Source: Beta vulgaris subsp. vulgaris
Taxonomy: Eukaryota; Streptophyta; Magnoliopsida; Caryophyllales; Amaranthaceae
Reading direction: 5' to 3'
NCBI RefSeq assembly: GCF_026745355.1
Contig: NC_079202.1
Coordinates: forward strand, 60,270,622 to 60,334,621
Length of the DNA stretch: 64,000 nucleotides
Shown here in pieces: positions 59,082 to 64,000 of the stretch. How positions within the stretch are numbered: position 1 is the stretch's first letter; each line of letters opens with the position of its first letter. The translations under genes were made by a program, and so were the position numbers. The notes beneath the pieces are model-generated. The model had not been told where the DNA came from, made no database searches, and was given only the letters and a program-made list of their open reading frames with translations.

Positions 59082-60161
59082 TATAAAAATTTATTTTCAT
59101 TTTTTCTTTATTATACATAATCCCATTTTCTTAAATCTTGACTCTTAATCCAGCTGTATTTGTGAAGATTAGCAACTAATAATACATTAATCTCTTACTT
59201 ATAATTAATGCACCTTCAAGTTTTAGCACCTTGAAATGCGAAATTTGCTGAATTTTCACTACTACTATCTTTTGGTGCGTTGTACCTGGTTTTTCTTGCT
59301 TTAGATTGGCATTTCTTTTTGGGTTGGTTTTCTGGGTTTTTAGTTTCAATAATGATTAGTATACACATTGCATATTTTCAACTTTTGACACATAAAATTT
59401 GGTAAAGGGTTAATTTTTCTGGGTGGTTTATAATTCTTTGTGGAAATTTTAGACAAAATTTTTACTGTTGTTTTTAGAAATTTTTGCCTAATTGTAGTGG
59501 GTTGTTGGAAGTTCTGTTGTAATTTCTTTCTTTCTTGAGTTACCATTTGCACAACTTTTTTTCTAAATTTGGGAGATTTAGATCCCAAATTGGGAACTGG
59601 GTTTTTTCTAGATTCTCTAAGCTAATAGCAAAAAGAAAAAATTAGAGCTAAATTCTTGTGATGGGAAGTTTCATATAGTAGTAGAAAAAGTTAAGAGCAC
59701 ATTAATGAGATAGTTATACATTTTTTGTTTTATTATTCTAATCCTTTTAACCCCTATAAAAATTAAATCTTTGATTGTCTTCTTGTGAAGTATATGCATG
59801 TTTGCCAACATCTGGCAATTTAACAGCAGAAATTTGAAGATAAGTGCTGGAAATCAGTTTCTGGGTTCATGCCAAATGTTTTCTTTTTTGTAGGTTAAAA
59901 TTCAACTTTTTGTTTTAGAAGTTTAGCAATTTTTTGAGGTGAGATTAGGGTTTCCTGGATCTGGGTAGTTCAAGATTAAGTTCAGAAAAAGTGGGATTTG
60001 GTAGTTGGGATTTTTTCAATTTGGTCACAGAATTCATAAGTTTTTGTCACAAGAAAGGTGCTGAGGTAGCTTAGAATCCTGACCTACTAGGGTTGTTTGT
60101 GTAATCCAGTTGTGTCATTAAAAGGGGGGAAAGAGGAGAGAGAAAACACCATTGTTGAATA
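59082..60161. other. Upstream and leader region of the epimerase gene
   Basis: T-rich sequence with no competing gene, presumably promoter plus 5' UTR of the downstream gene, possibly with a leader intron. The GA-rich stretch at 60126-60150 just before the ATG is typical of plant leaders. Confidence 0.4.
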
Positions 60162-63100
60162 ATGGGACATTCTGCAGCAGTTTGGGATTACAGAGCTGCT
60201 AATGAAGTCACAACTGACTGGAGTGGTAATCCACAGGTTGTTCTTAGGAGTCCTCAAGGAGCTTCAGCTAAGGTAACATTAACAAAATGTTTTACCTTAT
60301 TAGAAAATTTCGGCTTATTACTTCCTCCGTTCTGAAATAAATGGAACGATCATTCTTATGTTATCCGATTTGTAAATCGTTTTGGAACTAAGGCTTTGTT
60401 GTTATTGTTGTTGTATGAGATTGTCTTTGTTGATTTTGAATTTGAATTTTCTTGTGCAATCTTTTTTGATGTTGATGTTTTAGTACCCTTAAATTTTGTT
60501 TGTGGGATGATGTTTTACAAGATAAATTCTTTTTAGATAATGTTATTTAGTGAAGTATTAATGACTACATTTAAAAGTTCCTAGCTTTTAGTAACATCAA
60601 TGGTAAATGTTTCACTTGGCTTTGATTAGTTCTCTCTTTTCATAAAGGAAGGCATCTCATTTTTATCCAATGTCTGTAAATTTTTTTATTTGTCATCCTT
60701 TTTCTTTTTCCACTTTTTTTTTTTTTTTTAATTATAGTTATTTTGAGGATATGAAGTTTCATTGATTGATTTGTTTGCTTTCTATTTTCCAGATCAGTTT
60801 GCATGGGGGACAGGTTATGTCATGGAAGAATGAACAAGGGGAAGAACTCTTATTTACCAGCAGTAAGGTATCATATCATGTGGTGTTTGATCTTTAAGAT
60901 GGTTTCTGCCTCTTTTACCGAATACAACTTATTTTATAAATTTTTGCGCATAAGTCGTAATCTTCTGATTAGTAAGCTACTAATTTTTCTTAATTTAGCA
61001 ATCTGTAAGTGATGATTTGATTGAATTCACTGTTTCTTCCAGATCAAGATAAGTGTATAGTAGAATCTGTATTATTCAATATCTTGATGTTCAACATCAT
61101 CTCGATCTGTGTTTTATCAGATTTTTTGGTGTGAAGTATTGGAGTTATGATTAGTTTCCTTTTTAATTCCTTTGTTTCACAATAGCCTTAATATGAACAT
61201 TTTTCTTGACACGAAAAAGGAGAGAGATGTGTTTAATGAAAAGGTAGATCTGTGCGATTGGAAGAGGTAAAAGTTGAAACTATTTATAATAAAGATGCAA
61301 ATGATGAGTTTATTGTGAAACATCTCAGTTTTGCAAGTGTTCAGCTTTTTGAGAATTAGAGGTAGTAGCTTATTTCCTTCCATTTATGATCCGAAGAGAT
61401 ATTAGTTGTATCGAGATTATCTACTTTTTCTTTTTGTTCTTGTTATGGAAAATGATTTGGGTATATGTTCTAACAATTATGAACATCAAATGGAACTCCA
61501 CGAAAATGTGAAGTTGTGAACTACATTTCATGTATCTTCTCATGGGCAGTGAGAAGTCTCTATTATAAGCTTTTTTTAATCAATGGTTGACTCATGTCAC
61601 TTTTGTGGTGATGAACAGGCCATTTTTAAGCCACCTAAAGCTATGAGAGGAGGAATTCCAATTTGTTTCCCTCAGGTACATTAACTTTTCATCCATGATT
61701 CTATGAGAGTCCATCTGTGCGATCAGTTTTTGACTTCCAATTGACTTTCGTTGAAGTTTGGGAATCGTGGATCGCTTGAACAACATGGGTTTGCTCGGAA
61801 TAAAGTCTGGACCATTGAAGAAAATCCCCCTCCTCTTCCACCAAATGATTCCAATGGGAAATCTTTTGTTGACTTGATTCTTAAACCGTCTTCAGAGGAT
61901 CTCAAGGGTTGGCCACACAGGTATTCATACATATGCATGAAATACTTTCCCCCCTTTGTCTTATCTCTACGGCTAATAAATGGTGTAAAAAAATTAGCCT
62001 CATCTTGTAAGTTCATGTCAATATCCTTGGCTATGTATGTCCACCCCAAACATCTTGTTTCTTCACAACATCTCATTACCATCCATTGACATTGGAAAGG
62101 TCGTATTGGGAACTGATGAAGAAACACGTTTTTTTTGGGGGGTGGGGGGGGGGGGGGGGGGGGGGGGTGGGGGGGTGGGGGGGGTGAGGATCGACTTTTA
62201 TTACCATGGATGCAGATCTCCAGATAACACTAAAATTCGTTATCGCTGCATCATTTATGACCGCCTAGCGTTAATTTTGATACACGTGTCTTCAAACTGA
62301 TTCGATGTCATATGGTTGATGTTCAGAAAAGTTCGATTGTTTATGCTTTAGTTGGTTACTAAACCGCTTTTTTACCTTCTGGCCTGATTATGATAATACT
62401 GTCTTCCTGTCGTTACTATATTGTCATTGACCACTATGCGTCTCAGGACTGTTTGCAAATTAATAATTGAATTAGACTGCTTATTGCAGTTTTGAGTATC
62501 GCTTGAGGGTTGCTCTTGGGACCGATGGACGGTTGTCATTGATATCTCGCATAAGGAACGTTAATGGAAAGCCATTTACTTTCTCATTTGCTTACCATAC
62601 TTATATGTCAGTTTCTGATATCAGGTATCATTTTTTACTATGTTGCTTGCATTCCTTTTTGCGAATCTCCGGACTCTTTTTATGCGATTCTAACATGGAC
62701 ACGTTTTTTCTAATGAACGGTGACATATATGTAGCTTCTACTTATTTCTGTCCTTGGTCCTGTTGGTTTCTCTGCAGCGAGGTCAGGATAGAAGGATTGG
62801 AAACACTAGATTATTTTGACAATCTATTTCAAAGAGAACGTTGTACTGAGCAAGGAGACGCGTTGACATTTGAATCTGAGGTACTAGCTTCTTAAATCTG
62901 CTTGCTCTTGTACTTGGATTATATATTTATAAAATCTTGAGAACCTCTATTATTAACACCATGAATGTTCTTTCAGCAATTAAGCAAATTAGATTCTGTA
63001 ATAAGCAAACATAATAAACTAATACTCCCTTCCTACTCTATAATTGTCATGTTTACAATTTTGGTGAGTACTTTTAAAGGAAATCTTACCCCACCCAACC

Positions 63101-63884
63101 CACTCAATTCATGTGATGTGAGCCCTTCCATTAACTATCTCTCACACTACTTTTCGTCATATCCATGTGATGTGGGACTCTCCACTAAACTATCCCCTCT
63201 CCATTATTTTTACCTTCTACAATGTTTACCCAAAAATCTACAATCACCTACTCTCTCCGTTTCAAAACATAGGGCATTTACGCTTTACGAATATTTGCTT
63301 TGACCACAAATATATCTTATAATATGACAAATAAAAATTATACCATTGGATTAGTCTTGAAAAATACTATAATTATATATATATTTTTTTATCAACATGA
63401 ATTGGGAGTAATTAACTGTCAAAGTTCGGCTTTGATATCGTGCGTGCCTTATATTTTGAAAAGGAGAGAGTACTAGTTAATTGTTTATTTTTGCTGACAT
63501 CAAAATACATGGAAGTGGAAAAAAGTAAAGCTGTTTGGTTGACATAAACACATGAAGTGCCAAGCATTTAACTTATTTATCCCCCCAAGGCAAGTGGAAG
63601 TTTCCATGAATTTCTGCAACCTTTACTCAACCAAACAACTTTCTCATCTTCTCACCTTGAGCTAAAGATAATTTAGTCATTAGTGTTCATGGCTTTCTTG
63701 TGAAATGAGAACTACTCGGCTCTCTCTTTGTAGCCAAGGGATTGTAATTTGTGGTAATTTTCATATCCACTTGTGTATTTTTAGGTGGATCGAGTATATC
63801 TGAGTTGTCCAAATGCTATTGCTGTTATCGACCATGGAAAGAAGAGGACGTTTGTGATCCGCAAGGAAGGCTTACCCGATGTTG
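60162..63884 (+). CDS. Putative glucose-6-phosphate 1-epimerase (partial, runs off right edge)
   Basis: Seven exons in the window: 60162-60272, 60793-60867, 61619-61675, 61757-61920, 62490-62624, 62778-62880 and 63785-63884. They give 248 residues plus one base, out of roughly 310-330 usual for the family, so the last exons lie beyond the window. Family motifs in order: HGGQVMSW (His41), MRGGIPICFPQFG (71-83), EQHGFARNKVW (Arg95), FAYHTYMSVSDI (His172, the likely catalytic base) and DYFDN (192-196). The fold is a galactose-mutarotase-like beta sandwich; the enzyme interconverts alpha- and beta-glucose 6-phosphate. The plant family includes apospory-associated protein C. The second catalytic acid expected near the C-terminus would be outside the window. 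Intron 4 contains a long G-run and intron 6 a Stowaway-like MITE. Confidence 0.93.
60322..60390. mobile_element. Half MITE remnant in epimerase intron 1
   Basis: TACTTCCTCCGTTCTGAAAT resembles a Stowaway-like left end, but no mirrored right end follows in the intron. Probably a truncated copy; right boundary arbitrary. Confidence 0.35.
62129..62186 (+). repeat. Poly-G tract in epimerase intron 4
   Basis: About 55 bases of G broken by a few T, on the coding strand inside intron 4 (61921-62489). It contains far more than the four G3 runs needed for a G-quadruplex. Length of such tracts is often unreliable in assemblies. Confidence 0.9.
63251..63470. mobile_element. Stowaway-like MITE in epimerase intron 6
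   Basis: The 220-bp element has ends CTCTCTCCGTTTCAAAACAT and the mirrored ATATTTTGAAAAGGAGAGAG, flanked by TA (63249-63250 and 63471-63472). It lies in intron 6 of the epimerase gene, about 310 bp before the next exon. Confidence 0.8.
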
Positions 63885-64000
63885 GTAAGATTCACAAGCA
63901 CAGAAGCTGTTTGTATTATGTTGTACATGTTTTAAGCATCTATTCAAGCTTGATATTGGATCTATTCATGTTTTGTGATGTTTTCTATTTGTTTCCTAAT

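Noticed and set aside
61723..62127. 134-residue minus-strand frame
   Set aside because: Antisense to epimerase exon 4 and its following intron; no family motif.
62037..62300. Gly-rich plus-strand frame
   Set aside because: Created by the poly-G run in an intron; the flanking exons of the epimerase define the true frame.

Overview
This window is plant nuclear DNA, almost certainly from a eudicot. The evidence is spliced genes with GT-AG introns, thylakoid and G-box-factor gene families found only in plants, AT-rich intergenic DNA, and a dense population of small plant-type transposons. The species cannot be fixed from the sequence alone. There are no operons, CRISPR arrays or viral genes.

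Seven protein-coding genes can be supported. From left to right they are: eIF1A (+, 4131-5262); a probable mitochondrial large-subunit ribosomal protein mL40 (-, 9902-10654); the thylakoid-curvature protein CURT1B (-, 12397-16466, five exons); a DUF1191 single-pass membrane protein (+, 20688-21713, one coding exon); a GDSL esterase/lipase (-, 22707-26684, five exons); a GBF3-like group G bZIP transcription factor (+, 46806-49930, twelve coding exons); and a glucose-6-phosphate 1-epimerase-like gene (+, from 60162, running off the right edge). The genes are independent housekeeping, photosynthetic and regulatory genes rather than a pathway cluster. One loose link is that the CURT1B upstream region carries a CACGTG G-box, the type of site that GBF-class bZIP proteins bind.

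The gene-poor stretch from about 26.7 to 45 kb is a transposon landscape. A 5.3 kb Helitron-like element (30744-36052) contains an array of about 861-bp tandem repeats, and one repeat copy is broken by a 301-bp hAT-type MITE with an exact 8-bp target duplication. Around it lie a second Helitron-like element, Tourist-type MITEs with TAA/TTA target duplications, Stowaway-like MITEs with TA duplications, tRNA-derived SINEs with 9-14 bp duplications, and a LINE remnant with RNase H coding capacity. Other notable elements are a ~1.3 kb element inside a (TA)n microsatellite (721-2050), a Tourist-type family with microsatellite interiors (2591-3732 and 38062-39447), and a 583-bp poly(A)-tailed retroposed insertion with a 17-bp duplication (17315-17897).

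I found no new enzymatic or defence system. The most interesting material is the mobile-element biology: back-to-back Tourist insertions sharing one TAA, a short core motif shared by MITEs that have different ends, and the layered Helitron/repeat/hAT structure.
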